In this document: one piece after another, positions 8,637-17,395 of the stretch
How the letters are laid out: the number at the start of each line of letters is the position of its first letter
Position numbering within the stretch: the first letter of the stretch is position 1
NCBI RefSeq assembly: GCF_001748285.1
Contig: NZ_BDGT01000009.1
Location: 52,157-116,156 of the forward strand
Source of the DNA: Thermogemmatispora onikobensis
GTDB lineage: Bacteria > Chloroflexota > Ktedonobacteria > Ktedonobacterales > Ktedonobacteraceae
Length of the DNA: 64,000 bases
Direction of reading: 5' to 3'
Position numbers and translations under genes: made by a program
Notes under the pieces: model-generated
Told to the model about the DNA's origin: nothing
Database searches by the model: none
The model's input: the letters and a program-made list of their open reading frames with translations, nothing else

Positions 8637-10973
8637 CTAGATCCAGGACAGCTTGAAGCGCGCCAGCAGGCGTCGCAAGGGACCAAGCAGCTCGATCTGC
8701 CCATCGATCTTCAGCAGGCGCGCCGCTCGCAGATAGACCAGGATGCCGACCGCCATCTCGATGAGCAGCTTCACTAGAGCGACCAGGACCTGGACCAGGC
8801 CCCCATGCGTAATCATTGGGCGCGTTGGATCGGTCGTATTCAGCAGGAAATCCAGTAGCAGGCGAACCAGGAAGACCGCCAGGCCCATCAGCCCGGTCGC
8901 TAGCAAGACCCGACTCAAGAAGGCTCCCAGATCACGGGTAATCAGTCCACCGATCCGTTGATGGATCAGGCAGAGAAGGACCGTGGCCTCCAGCAGACCA
9001 GCCACCGAGGTTGAGAGCGCCAAGGCCCCCATTCCCCAGGCCGCACCCCACAGGCGAGCGAAGGCGTTGATCAACAAGAGGCCAAGGGCAATCTTAAAGA
9101 TAAACTGGCCAACGCTCACAATCACCGGCGTCTTGCTATCGCGCAGGGCATAGAACGAGCGCGTCAGAATCTCTACCGCAGCCTGGCCGGCCAGACCAAT
9201 GGCGAACATCGACAGGGGGATGGCCGTAATTTCGGCGCTCTCCAGACCAAAAGCGCCGTGCTGATAGAGCGTCTGAATAATGGGCAGCGCCAGCACAATC
9301 AAGCCCAGACTGGAAGGGATCGACAAGAAGAGGATGCCGCGCAAGGTCTCCATTACGATGCTGCGCGCCCGCTCCAGCCGCCCGCGCGCGACATACTCGG
9401 CGATCGTCGGGAAAGCCGCCGTCGAAATGGCCATGCCGAAGATGCCCAACGGCAGCAGCATCAGCGAAAAGCCGTAGTAGTACGCCGTGATAAAGCCAAG
9501 GAGCGTCTGCTGCCCAAGCGAGCCGGCGACCACCAGCGTTCCCAGTAGCAGGATCAAAGCGCGATCGACAAAAGTCGTCGTTGAGAGCATCGCGGCATTG
9601 ATAATGCGCGGGATCATCTGGCGACCGATCTGCTGAACGCCCGGATGGCGCCAGTCAAAGGAGGGGCGGAAACGCATGCCGACCCGCGACAGCCCAGGAA
9701 TCTGAATACCGACCTGGAGTAAGGCCCCCAGGACTACCCCAGCACTGGCGCAGTAGACGGCCACCATCGAATTGCGATGGCCGATCAGCGCCAGAAACAT
9801 TCCCGGCAACAGGCCGACGATCAGGCCGACGTTATAGAGCACGGTCCCCAAGGCATAGAGCGTAAAGTGCTGCTGCGCGTTTAGAACCGCGCTGACGATG
9901 ACCCCGCTGCCAAGAATCACAGCCTGGAAGAGCATGATACGTGTTAAGGCCGTAATCAGACTCAGCTCGCCCGGGCTGACATTGGGATTATACAGCGGCA
10001 CAATCTGATTGGCGAAAATGAAGCCGATCAGAGCAATGATGAGCATAATGGTTGTAGCCAGCGTTAGAGCCGTATTGGCCACATGCCAGGCCGTCTTCTC
10101 GTCCCGATCGCTGACCATGTAGCGCGTAAAAACGGGAATGAAGGCCGAGCTGAGAGCACCGCCGGCCACAATGTTAAAGATCGTATCAGGCAAGAGAAAA
10201 GCCTGATAGAAGGCGCCAGAGGTCGGGTCTGTTCCAAAGACAGCCGCAAACATCGAGGAGCGCAGCAACCCCAAGACGCGACTGGCCACAAAGGCCCCTG
10301 TGAGAATGAAGGCCGCGTTCCGAACCTGCACCCGCCGGATCATTGCGGTATCCTGGGCTGATTCGGAAGCAGGCTGCAAAGCGGGGGCCGAAGGCGAAGC
10401 GGCAGCAGGCGCCACCGAGGCCGAAGCCGCCGGGCTGGCCACCAACGGCTCTTGAACCTGAAGTTGGGCCTGGGCCTGGGCCTGCCCCTGCCCCTGACTC
10501 AGGCCACCACTGGCCCCACCAGCCTGCTCGCCCAGGGTTGATGAAGAGAGCGGCGCCAGATCACCCATGCGGCGCCTGAAGACCTTGCGCTGAATCAAAT
10601 CGCTTAGATCCGGCTGCTGCACACGACGCTGCTGCCGACGCAGACGCTCCTCGCGCAACTGCTGCAGGCGCGCCTGACGCAAGGCCGGCAACGGCTGCGA
10701 TGGCTGCGGCACATTGGCGTAGAGATACTCCATCCCCTGCCCATAGCCCAGCGAGCCCCCCATATCCGGCAGATGCTGCTCCTGATACGAGCGCCCCGGC
10801 TGGGCCCCTACCCTGCCACCAGAAGGCACCTGGGGAGGATAGACTGGCTGCTGCGGCGGGAGCGAGGCGGGTGACAGATTCACACCTGACGTCCCTGCGG
10901 CCCCTGCCCCCAGTTGCTCCTGATCATACTGCCAGCCATAGTACGGAGTTGGCTTGTTGCTTTCTTCTGCCAT
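8637..10973 (-). CDS. murJ: MurJ/MviN lipid II flippase with long N-terminal extension
   Basis: A 778-residue protein; typical MurJ proteins have about 500-550 residues. From about residue 215 it is a multi-span membrane protein with MurJ hallmarks: FVASRVLGLLRSSMFAAVFG, DTIFNIVAGGALSSAFIPVF, and LPLGIFGMAISTAAFPTIAEY. The role is to flip lipid II to the outer face for peptidoglycan synthesis. The extra N-terminus is cytoplasmic and disordered, rich in Gln, Pro, Ser and Ala with Arg/Gln clusters, and carries a run of alternating Gln-Ala near residue 160. ATG 10973 has AGAGGA upstream. The MurJ assignment is secure; the role of the extension is unknown. Confidence 0.92.
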   Translation of the reverse strand: MAEESNKPTPYYGWQYDQEQLGAGAAGTSGVNLSPASLPPQQPVYPPQVPSGGRVGAQPGRSYQEQHLPDMGGSLGYGQGMEYLYANVPQPSQPLPALRQARLQQLREERLRRQQRRVQQPDLSDLIQRKVFRRRMGDLAPLSSSTLGEQAGGASGGLSQGQGQAQAQAQLQVQEPLVASPAASASVAPAAASPSAPALQPASESAQDTAMIRRVQVRNAAFILTGAFVASRVLGLLRSSMFAAVFGTDPTSGAFYQAFLLPDTIFNIVAGGALSSAFIPVFTRYMVSDRDEKTAWHVANTALTLATTIMLIIALIGFIFANQIVPLYNPNVSPGELSLITALTRIMLFQAVILGSGVIVSAVLNAQQHFTLYALGTVLYNVGLIVGLLPGMFLALIGHRNSMVAVYCASAGVVLGALLQVGIQIPGLSRVGMRFRPSFDWRHPGVQQIGRQMIPRIINAAMLSTTTFVDRALILLLGTLVVAGSLGQQTLLGFITAYYYGFSLMLLPLGIFGMAISTAAFPTIAEYVARGRLERARSIVMETLRGILFLSIPSSLGLIVLALPIIQTLYQHGAFGLESAEITAIPLSMFAIGLAGQAAVEILTRSFYALRDSKTPVIVSVGQFIFKIALGLLLINAFARLWGAAWGMGALALSTSVAGLLEATVLLCLIHQRIGGLITRDLGAFLSRVLLATGLMGLAVFLVRLLLDFLLNTTDPTRPMITHGGLVQVLVALVKLLIEMAVGILVYLRAARLLKIDGQIELLGPLRRLLARFKLSWI

Positions 10974-11110
10974 CCAGGTGCTATTCCTCTTTTTCGTGGA
11001 TCACATACTGTTTCTTCCTGACAGTCCTGCCGTCGTTCTCGTGCGGCTTCTTTTAGAGAATAACAGGTTAGGCAGACAAGTCAAGCCCTTGAACTGAGCC
11101 GTAGCGGGGA

Positions 11111-11130
11111 CTTCCCCCAAATGGGGGAAG
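11111..11130. promoter_or_regulatory. Perfect short inverted repeat between murJ and manC
   Basis: CTTCCCCC at 11111-11118 and GGGGGAAG at 11123-11130 form a perfect 8-bp repeat around AAAT. It lies in the 400-base divergent region between murJ and manC, upstream of the candidate manC promoter. It could be an operator or a small hairpin; no regulator can be named. No gene is visible in 10974-11375. Confidence 0.45.
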
Positions 11131-11194
11131 CTTCCTCTCTCCTCCCTCTCGGAGGCCCTCGTGGTAGAATTGTCCCCGGTAAGGTGTGCCTTTC

Positions 11195-11224
11195 TTGAGA
11201 GTGTACTCGTTCTGTTGCTATGAT
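11195..11224 (+). promoter_or_regulatory. Candidate manC promoter
   Basis: TTGAGA at 11195-11200 and TATGAT at 11219-11224 are separated by 18 bases. The implied leader to the ATG at 11376 is about 145 bases. Confidence 0.45.
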
Positions 11225-11375
11225 AGGACATCTCCTTGAGCGAGCCAGCACATGGCGGCGGCTAGAGATGGCTGTGTGGCAAGCAAGCTAGCTCTCTGGC
11301 CTCTTGCTTTCTTGCGGCTTGAATCGGCAAAGACCCCTGTGCATGGGCACCATTCTGACCAACCGAGGTAGATAG

Positions 11376-12653
11376 ATGGAAGACTTACACGCTGTCATCC
11401 TGGCGGGCGGCAGCGGGACACGACTCTGGCCGCTGAGTACCCCCGAGTTTCCCAAGCAGTTTCTGCCTCTTCCGGGAGGCCGCAGCATGATTCAAGAGAC
11501 GCTGGCGCGAGTGACCACGCTGGTGCCGCCAGAACAGGTCTGGGTGGTCACCGGGCGAGCCTTTAGTGAGCTGGTGCGCCAGCACCTGCCAGAGCTGCTT
11601 CCGGGGCAGATCCTGGAGGAGCCGGTTGGGCGCAATACGGCTCCCGCCATTACCTGGGCAGCCTCCTTGCTGGCTCGCCGCTCCCCCCGGGCTGTGATGG
11701 CGGTCTTTCCCGCTGATCATGTGATCACGAAGCTGGAGCCGTTCCAGCGGGCGATCCGCTTCGGCTATCAGCTCGCTCAACGCGGCTACCTGGTAACCTG
11801 GGGCATCCGACCCACCGAGCCGGCCACTGGCTACGGTTATATCCGCTTCGCTTCCCCCGTGGCCGACGGCTACGGCCACCAGGCTTTCAGCGTGGAGCAG
11901 TTCGTCGAAAAGCCTGATCTGGCTACAGCACAGCGCTATCTCCAGGATGGACACTATGTCTGGAATAGCGGCATGTTTATTTGGCAGACCGCCACGATTC
12001 TGACAGAGGTGGGCAAACACCTGCCAGCTCTGGCGGAAGAGATGACACGCATTGTGGAGGCAATGGGCACGCCTGCAGAGAGGAGGGTCTTGGAAGAAGT
12101 CTGGCCTTCCCTGACTTCAATTTCGATCGACTACGGCGTGCTGGAGAAAACCGACAGGCTGGTGGTGATTCCGGTCGATCTCGGCTGGAGCGATGTTGGA
12201 AACTGGGAGCAGTATGGGGCGCTCTACGCTGCCGATGGGAAGGGTCTGCGCGGCGTCGGCCACCACTTTGCTCTTGGCAGCCAGAACGTCTTTGTCTACA
12301 ACACGACGCAGCGGGAGATCTATACGATCGGCCTGGAGGACGTGATCGTGGTGGCCCTTGACGATAAGACGCTGATCTGCCATAAGAACCACGTACAGCG
12401 CGTACGCGAGCTGGCCGAAGCTCAGCTTCTTCAACGCGCCAGTACAACCGCTGCGCGCAACGGCCATCAGCCAGGACCAAGGCCCGCCTCTGCGCCCTCG
12501 CCCCTGCCGGCGGCCTCAACGGGCCAGAGCGGTTCCGCGCTTAGCCTTGGCCTGGCAGCTACTGATTCTCCTCCAATGACGCCAGAGGAAGTGGCACCAG
12601 GAGCAGACCCTGAGCCGGGTGGCACCGCCGACCAGAGCCAGTCGACAAGCTGA
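11376..12653 (+). CDS. manC: Mannose-1-phosphate guanylyltransferase
   Basis: A 425-residue nucleotidyltransferase that makes GDP-mannose from mannose-1-phosphate and GTP, for glycan synthesis. The signature AGGSGTRLWPLSTPEFPKQF is at residues 11-30; further landmarks are GRNTAPAI, FPADHVI, FVEKPD, YVWNSGMFIW and DLGWSDVGNW. The enzyme core ends near residue 350. There is no C-terminal phosphomannose isomerase domain as in bifunctional forms; instead the last ~70 residues are low-complexity Pro/Ser/Ala-rich sequence. The start is ATG 11376 with GAGG nearby. Confidence 0.93.
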   Translation: MEDLHAVILAGGSGTRLWPLSTPEFPKQFLPLPGGRSMIQETLARVTTLVPPEQVWVVTGRAFSELVRQHLPELLPGQILEEPVGRNTAPAITWAASLLARRSPRAVMAVFPADHVITKLEPFQRAIRFGYQLAQRGYLVTWGIRPTEPATGYGYIRFASPVADGYGHQAFSVEQFVEKPDLATAQRYLQDGHYVWNSGMFIWQTATILTEVGKHLPALAEEMTRIVEAMGTPAERRVLEEVWPSLTSISIDYGVLEKTDRLVVIPVDLGWSDVGNWEQYGALYAADGKGLRGVGHHFALGSQNVFVYNTTQREIYTIGLEDVIVVALDDKTLICHKNHVQRVRELAEAQLLQRASTTAARNGHQPGPRPASAPSPLPAASTGQSGSALSLGLAATDSPPMTPEEVAPGADPEPGGTADQSQSTS

Positions 12654-12751
12654 TCCTGCAGTCTCCCTTTCGGCTTCCTTCTCCTTCTTGCGCCCCATCA
12701 GACCCATCTCAGGGCGGGGACTCAGCCAGCCTGGCCTGGACTACCCCGCCC

Positions 12752-13126
12752 TCAGTCACGCCGCTCGCCATACTCACGGTAGCGGTAGCCGCGGTAATAG
12801 CGATGGCGATGACGCCAGTGACGATAGGTCACCAGATGCCAGATGGTGAGCAGAACGGCCCCCCCAATGATGGCTTGAGCCAGGGCGATCGGCTCACCGA
12901 AAATGGTCACCTCGCTGCCGATGCGAAAAGGCAGGAGAATGGCGATGAGGATGCCAATAAAGGCACAGAGGACGGCCCCAAGAATGCCATAGGGGAGGCG
13001 CCAGCCGATGATCGTTTCCGCTACGATTCCAAGAAGTACAGCCAGAACGAAATAGAGTAAGTGGGCTAACGTCACGGTGAAGAGTGGTTGGGTGGCAAGG
13101 ACGGCCAGAACTGCTGTGGATGACAC
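12752..13126 (-). CDS. Small membrane protein, GlsB/YeaQ-like
   Basis: A 124-residue protein from GTG 13126, chosen because AGGAGG lies six bases upstream; the frame runs further upstream but without a site. Three to four membrane segments include LLGIVAETIIGWRLPYGILG and ALCAFIGILIAILLP-type glycine-rich helices resembling the transglycosylase-associated (GlsB/YeaQ/YmgE) family, a stress-linked group of unknown mechanism. The C-terminus is a basic, His/Tyr/Arg-rich tail. It is transcribed divergently from the gamma-glutamyltransferase gene. Confidence 0.6.
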   Translation of the reverse strand: MSSTAVLAVLATQPLFTVTLAHLLYFVLAVLLGIVAETIIGWRLPYGILGAVLCAFIGILIAILLPFRIGSEVTIFGEPIALAQAIIGGAVLLTIWHLVTYRHWRHRHRYYRGYRYREYGERRD

Positions 13127-13248
13127 GGTAGCCTCCTGGTTAAAGATGGCGCTCTTCAGCAGGCTCATGATAACGGGAGAGGACTGCGCCGTCAAGTCGC
13201 CGTCCCTGCGCTTCGAGGAAGCGCTTGCCGCCTCTCCCTCTCGCGCTA

Positions 13249-13257
13249 TGCTATAAT
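13249..13257 (+). promoter_or_regulatory. Extended -10 promoter for ggt
   Basis: TGC followed by a perfect TATAAT (13252-13257) makes an extended -10 element. The nearest -35-like element, TTGCCG at 13225, is spaced 21 bases away, too far to matter much. The leader to ATG 13488 is about 225 bases and contains the palindrome at 13288. Confidence 0.55.
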
Positions 13258-13287
13258 GGGTAGCGGGCAAGGGGCTAGCCAGCGCTT

Positions 13288-13314
13288 CTGGAAGCCTTCC
13301 TGGAAGGCTTCCAG
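13288..13314. promoter_or_regulatory. 27-bp palindrome in the ggt leader
   Basis: CTGGAAGCCTTCC at 13288-13300 and its exact complement at 13302-13314 flank one central base. It starts about 30 bases downstream of the extended -10 element, so it could be an operator blocking elongation or, as RNA, an 11-bp hairpin with a 5-base loop. The rest of 13127-13487 has short repeats around CTGTTCGG and no gene. Confidence 0.65.
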
Positions 13315-13487
13315 GACCGGTCGCCTGATGCTCTGTTCGGCTGCTCTGTTCGGCCTGCGTTTGTTTGTCCGTTCGTTTGTGAAGTGAAGGTAGGTAGGCT
13401 TGCCTCGCCAATCAGGCTGGCCACTCGATCTGCACAGGGCTTTAGCTGGTTGACGAAGGCACTCGGTGCGAAAGGCGATCTCCCATC

Positions 13488-15155
13488 ATGCTCTCCGACC
13501 AACCCGTCTTTGGCTCACATCTCATGGTCGCCTGCGCTCATTACCTGGCTACTCGGGCCGGTTTGCAGGCGCTGGAACGCGGAGGAAACGCAGTCGATGC
13601 CGCCGTCGCTGCTAACGCGGCGATGACGGTTGTCTACCCGCCAACCTGCTCAGCGGGCGGCGACGTTTTTATGCTGATCTGGGAGGCGCGCAGCCGTCGG
13701 CTGCATGCTCTCAACGGCAGCGGGCGCGCACCGCGTGCCCTGACTCCCGAGTATTTCGCCGCGCACTCACTGCGTGAGATTCCAGCGATTGGCCCGCTCT
13801 CGATTACGGTTCCTGGGGCAGTCGATGGCTGGTTCGAGGCCCTGGAGCGCTTTGGCCGGCTGCCAGTCGAGGAGGTCTTTGCGCCGGCCATCGCCTACGC
13901 TGAGGAGGGCTTTCCGGTCTCGTCGAAGCTGGCTGGCTGGCTGGAGCGCGCCGCCAAGACAGTGCTGCAGCGCTGGGAGGCGACGGCTCGCGTTTTTCTC
14001 CCTGAAGGCCGCCCCCCAGGCTGCGGCGAGATCTTGCGCCAGCCTGACCTGGCACGTACCTACCGCCTACTCGCACGCGAGGGCCGCGAGGCTTTCTATC
14101 GCGGACCTCTAGCGCGCACGATCGTTGACTACGTGCAGCGCTGCGGCGGAGTGCTGAGCCTGGAGGACCTCGCGGCCCATCATTCGGATTGGGTAACGCC
14201 ACTGTCAACAACCTATCGCGGCTACGAGGTCTTTGAGTTTCCTCCCAATTCACAGGGCCTGACGGTCCTGGAGATGCTCAATATTCTGGAGGGCTATGAT
14301 CTGCAGGCACTCGGTTATCAAAGTCCCGAGACGCTGCACCTGATGATTGAGGCTAAGAAGTTGGCCTTTGCCGATCGCGATCGCTATCTCTCTGATCCAG
14401 CTTTTGTGGAGATTCCGGTAGAACGCCTGCTGAGCAAGGCGTACGCGGAGCAGCTGCGAGCACGCATCAATCCAGAGCGCGCCTCCTTCCACGTCGAGGT
14501 CGAGAGCAAACCTGAGCGCGACGGCGATACGATGTATCTGTGCGTGGTTGATAGTGAGGGCAACGCCGTCTCGCTGATCCAGAGCCTTTTCTATAGCTGG
14601 GGCAGCGGGATCGTGGCCGGCGAGAGCGGGGTACTGCTGCACAATCGCGGCTCCTATTTCTCTCTGAACCCGCGCCACGTGAATTATCTGCAACCAGGGA
14701 AGCGCACGATGCATACACTGACGCCTGCGCTGGTCCTGCGCGACGGCGAGCCGTTTCTGGTACTGGGAACAATGGGGGCGGATGCCCAGCCGCAGATTCA
14801 TGTGCAGCTGCTGACAGCAGTGATCGACTTTGGGCTGAATATTCAGCAGGCGATTAACGCCCCACGCTGGCGCAGCGGCCTCTTGCTACAACAGGGCGGA
14901 CGCCGACAGCTGCTACAGGGACAGCAAGGCGCCCATCCAGCAGGAGAAAGCGGGGCCAGCGAGGTGGTGGCTCTGGAGCAGCGCTTTCCAAATGCGGTGG
15001 CGCTGGGCCTGGAGATGCTGGGCCACCGGGTGGCGATCTGGGGACCGTGGGAAGACGATATGGGCCACGCTCAGGCTATTCTGATTACTCCCGGCACCCA
15101 GGTGCTCCAGGGCGCAGCAGATCCACGCTGCGATGGCTTAGCCCTCGGCTGGTAG
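13488..15155 (+). CDS. ggt: Gamma-glutamyltransferase family protein
   Basis: A 555-residue Ntn-hydrolase of the gamma-glutamyltransferase/acylase family. These are made as a precursor and cut before a threonine that becomes the nucleophile; here the site is in GDTMYLCVVDSEGNAVS (near residue 350). Other landmarks: GLQALERGGNAVDAAVAAN, GSGRAP, the PGAVDGWFEAL block and the C-terminal TLTPALVL..GTMGADAQPQ. Substrates could be glutathione, other gamma-glutamyl compounds or acyl amides. No signal peptide is seen, which suggests a cytoplasmic enzyme. ATG 13488 has only a weak AGG upstream. Confidence 0.88.
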   Translation: MLSDQPVFGSHLMVACAHYLATRAGLQALERGGNAVDAAVAANAAMTVVYPPTCSAGGDVFMLIWEARSRRLHALNGSGRAPRALTPEYFAAHSLREIPAIGPLSITVPGAVDGWFEALERFGRLPVEEVFAPAIAYAEEGFPVSSKLAGWLERAAKTVLQRWEATARVFLPEGRPPGCGEILRQPDLARTYRLLAREGREAFYRGPLARTIVDYVQRCGGVLSLEDLAAHHSDWVTPLSTTYRGYEVFEFPPNSQGLTVLEMLNILEGYDLQALGYQSPETLHLMIEAKKLAFADRDRYLSDPAFVEIPVERLLSKAYAEQLRARINPERASFHVEVESKPERDGDTMYLCVVDSEGNAVSLIQSLFYSWGSGIVAGESGVLLHNRGSYFSLNPRHVNYLQPGKRTMHTLTPALVLRDGEPFLVLGTMGADAQPQIHVQLLTAVIDFGLNIQQAINAPRWRSGLLLQQGGRRQLLQGQQGAHPAGESGASEVVALEQRFPNAVALGLEMLGHRVAIWGPWEDDMGHAQAILITPGTQVLQGAADPRCDGLALGW

Positions 15156-15417
15156 CTTTCTCTCGGCCCGGACCCGGCTGGCGGGCCGGCGTGCCTGCGC
15201 CAGCCTTGTCCCTGGCTCGCTCGCCCCGCGAGCAAACCCTGCTTTGCGTTTGCGCTCTCCGGCCTGGTCTGGTACCTGCCCCCCGGCCCGGCGCGTGTGA
15301 ACCTGCTCCCTTGCTCGCTGCCCAAGACTCGACTCGGACCAGTCTCCCGTACACTGGTGCGATCGGCCAGCTCTATCCTGCCTGTGCACTCACCACTACG
15401 CGCGTGCGCCAATTTTC

Positions 15418-15426
15418 TGCTACAAT
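15418..15426 (+). promoter_or_regulatory. Extended -10 promoter for the oligoendopeptidase gene
   Basis: TGC followed by TACAAT (15421-15426), 45 bases before the ATG at 15471. No good -35 is seen. The rest of 15156-15417 is GC-rich, has many GCCTG/CCTGC words and no credible gene. Confidence 0.5.
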
Positions 15427-15470
15427 GAAAACACTTTCCTGAGTTTATGGTCCCTTTTTGAGGAGGCGAG

Positions 15471-17270
15471 ATGCTGCAAACCTGGAAGAAACGTAGCGAT
15501 ATTCCTAAAGAGTATACGTGGAATTTGGAGAGTGTCTTCGCAACTGATGAGGCCTGGGAGCGCGAGTATCAGGAGCTACAGCGACTGCTGCCGGATCTGG
15601 AAGCCCTCAAGGGGACACTGGCCCAGAGCGGCGAGGCTCTCCTGAGCGTCCTGCGCCAGCGCGATGAGTTCTTCGAACGACTGGAGACGCTGCTGGTCTA
15701 CGCCTCGATGCGTAAGGATGAGGATACCAGTAATAGCCACTACCAGGGGATGTACGACCGCGCCCTTCAGCTCTACGTGCGCGCTTCCACGGCGATCTCC
15801 TTTATTGAGCCGGAGATTCTGGCTGTGCCACAGGAGAGGCTTGAGCGCTATCTGAACGAAACTCCCGGTCTGGCACTCTATAAGCATCAGCTGCATGACC
15901 TCAATCGTCAGCGCCCACATATTCGCTCCGCCGAGGTGGAGGCGGTGCTGGCCGCCGCCGGAGAGATGGCTGAGACGCCAGATGCCATCTTCACCATGAT
16001 CGATAATGCCGATCTGCACCTGCCGACTATCCGCAACGAGCAGGGCGAGGAGGTGGAGCTGACCAAGGGGAACTACCTGGTCTATATCCGCAGTACGGAT
16101 CGGCGCGTGCGTCAGGAGGCTTTCGAGGCACTACACGGGACTTTCCTCAAGCAGCGCAATACGATCGCCGCCACCCTGGCCGGACATATCAAGACGGATA
16201 TGTTCTACACCCGACAGCGCGGCTATCGCTCGGGCCGCGAGCGCGCCCTGGCTCGCTACAACATCCCCGAGAGCGTCTACGATATGCTCATCGAGACGGT
16301 CAACGAGGAGCTGCCGCTGCTGCATCGCTACCTGCGCCTGCGTAAGCGCATGCTCCAGCTCGATGAGCTGCATATGTACGATCTCTATGTCCCGATCGTT
16401 AAGGAGACGCTGCAGGAGATCTCTTACGAGCAGGCCCGCGATACAGTCATTGCCGCCCTCGCACCTCTGGGGGAAGAATACATCAGTGGGCTCAAGCAGG
16501 CGTTCAGCGAGCGCTGGATCGACGTCTTCGAGACGCCCGGCAAGCGCGGCGGCGCCTACAGTGGCGGCGCCTATCGGACGCGCCCCTTCATCTTGCTCAA
16601 TTTCCAGGGTAACCGCGATAGCATGTATACCCTGGCCCACGAGCTAGGGCACTCGCTGCACTCGTATTACACACGCCGCCATCAGCCTTTTGTCTACGGA
16701 GACTACACGATCTTCGTGGCCGAGGTGGCCTCGACTTTGAATGAGACGCTGCTCACCGAGTACTTGCTCAAGACGACGGAGAGCCGCGAGGAGCGCCTGG
16801 CCATTCTCAATCACTCACTGGAGGATTTCCGCGGGACGCTCTACCGCCAGACGATGTTTGCCGAGTTCGAGTATCAGATTCATCAGTTGGCTGAGCAGGG
16901 CGAGCCGCTGACGGCGGATACGCTGAGTCGACTCTACCACCGCCTCAATGAGAAGTACTATGGGGCCGAGGTGGTTATCGATGACTTGATCGATATCGAG
17001 TGGGCCCGTATCCCCCACTTTTATTACAATTTCTACGTCTATCAGTATGCGACCGGCATCTCGGCAGCCTGCGCGCTGGCCCAGCAGATTCTGGAGCAGG
17101 GGGCGCCAGCGGTCGCGCGCTACTTGCAGTTCCTGCGCTCCGGCTCCTCGGACTATAGCATTGAGCTGCTGCGACGGGCCGGGGTCGATATGACGACGCC
17201 GGAGCCGGTGCGCCAGGCCCTGCGTCTCTTCGAGTCACATCTCAGGCAGATGGAGGAGCTGATCGGCTAG
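15471..17270 (+). CDS. pepF: Oligoendopeptidase F (M3 family)
   Basis: A 599-residue cytoplasmic zinc peptidase that cuts short peptides. The HEXXH motif is in LAHELGHSLHSYY near residue 390, with the third ligand glutamate in the downstream VAEVASTLNE segment. The N-terminal helical region and the C-terminal YQYATGISAACALAQQIL block are typical of the PepF group, and the length is standard. AGGAGG lies eight bases before ATG 15471. It appears monocistronic. Confidence 0.94.
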   Translation: MLQTWKKRSDIPKEYTWNLESVFATDEAWEREYQELQRLLPDLEALKGTLAQSGEALLSVLRQRDEFFERLETLLVYASMRKDEDTSNSHYQGMYDRALQLYVRASTAISFIEPEILAVPQERLERYLNETPGLALYKHQLHDLNRQRPHIRSAEVEAVLAAAGEMAETPDAIFTMIDNADLHLPTIRNEQGEEVELTKGNYLVYIRSTDRRVRQEAFEALHGTFLKQRNTIAATLAGHIKTDMFYTRQRGYRSGRERALARYNIPESVYDMLIETVNEELPLLHRYLRLRKRMLQLDELHMYDLYVPIVKETLQEISYEQARDTVIAALAPLGEEYISGLKQAFSERWIDVFETPGKRGGAYSGGAYRTRPFILLNFQGNRDSMYTLAHELGHSLHSYYTRRHQPFVYGDYTIFVAEVASTLNETLLTEYLLKTTESREERLAILNHSLEDFRGTLYRQTMFAEFEYQIHQLAEQGEPLTADTLSRLYHRLNEKYYGAEVVIDDLIDIEWARIPHFYYNFYVYQYATGISAACALAQQILEQGAPAVARYLQFLRSGSSDYSIELLRRAGVDMTTPEPVRQALRLFESHLRQMEELIG

Positions 17271-17395
17271 CCAGGAAAGGAAGGCGGGCGATCTGGTAGA
17301 CGCGCCTCGCTGCGCTGCGCCTGGGCGCCGCCAGGCACCCAACACGGGCCGCCAGACGGCGCACTGCTCCCCCACTCCTCGCTCCCTCCGCTCTG

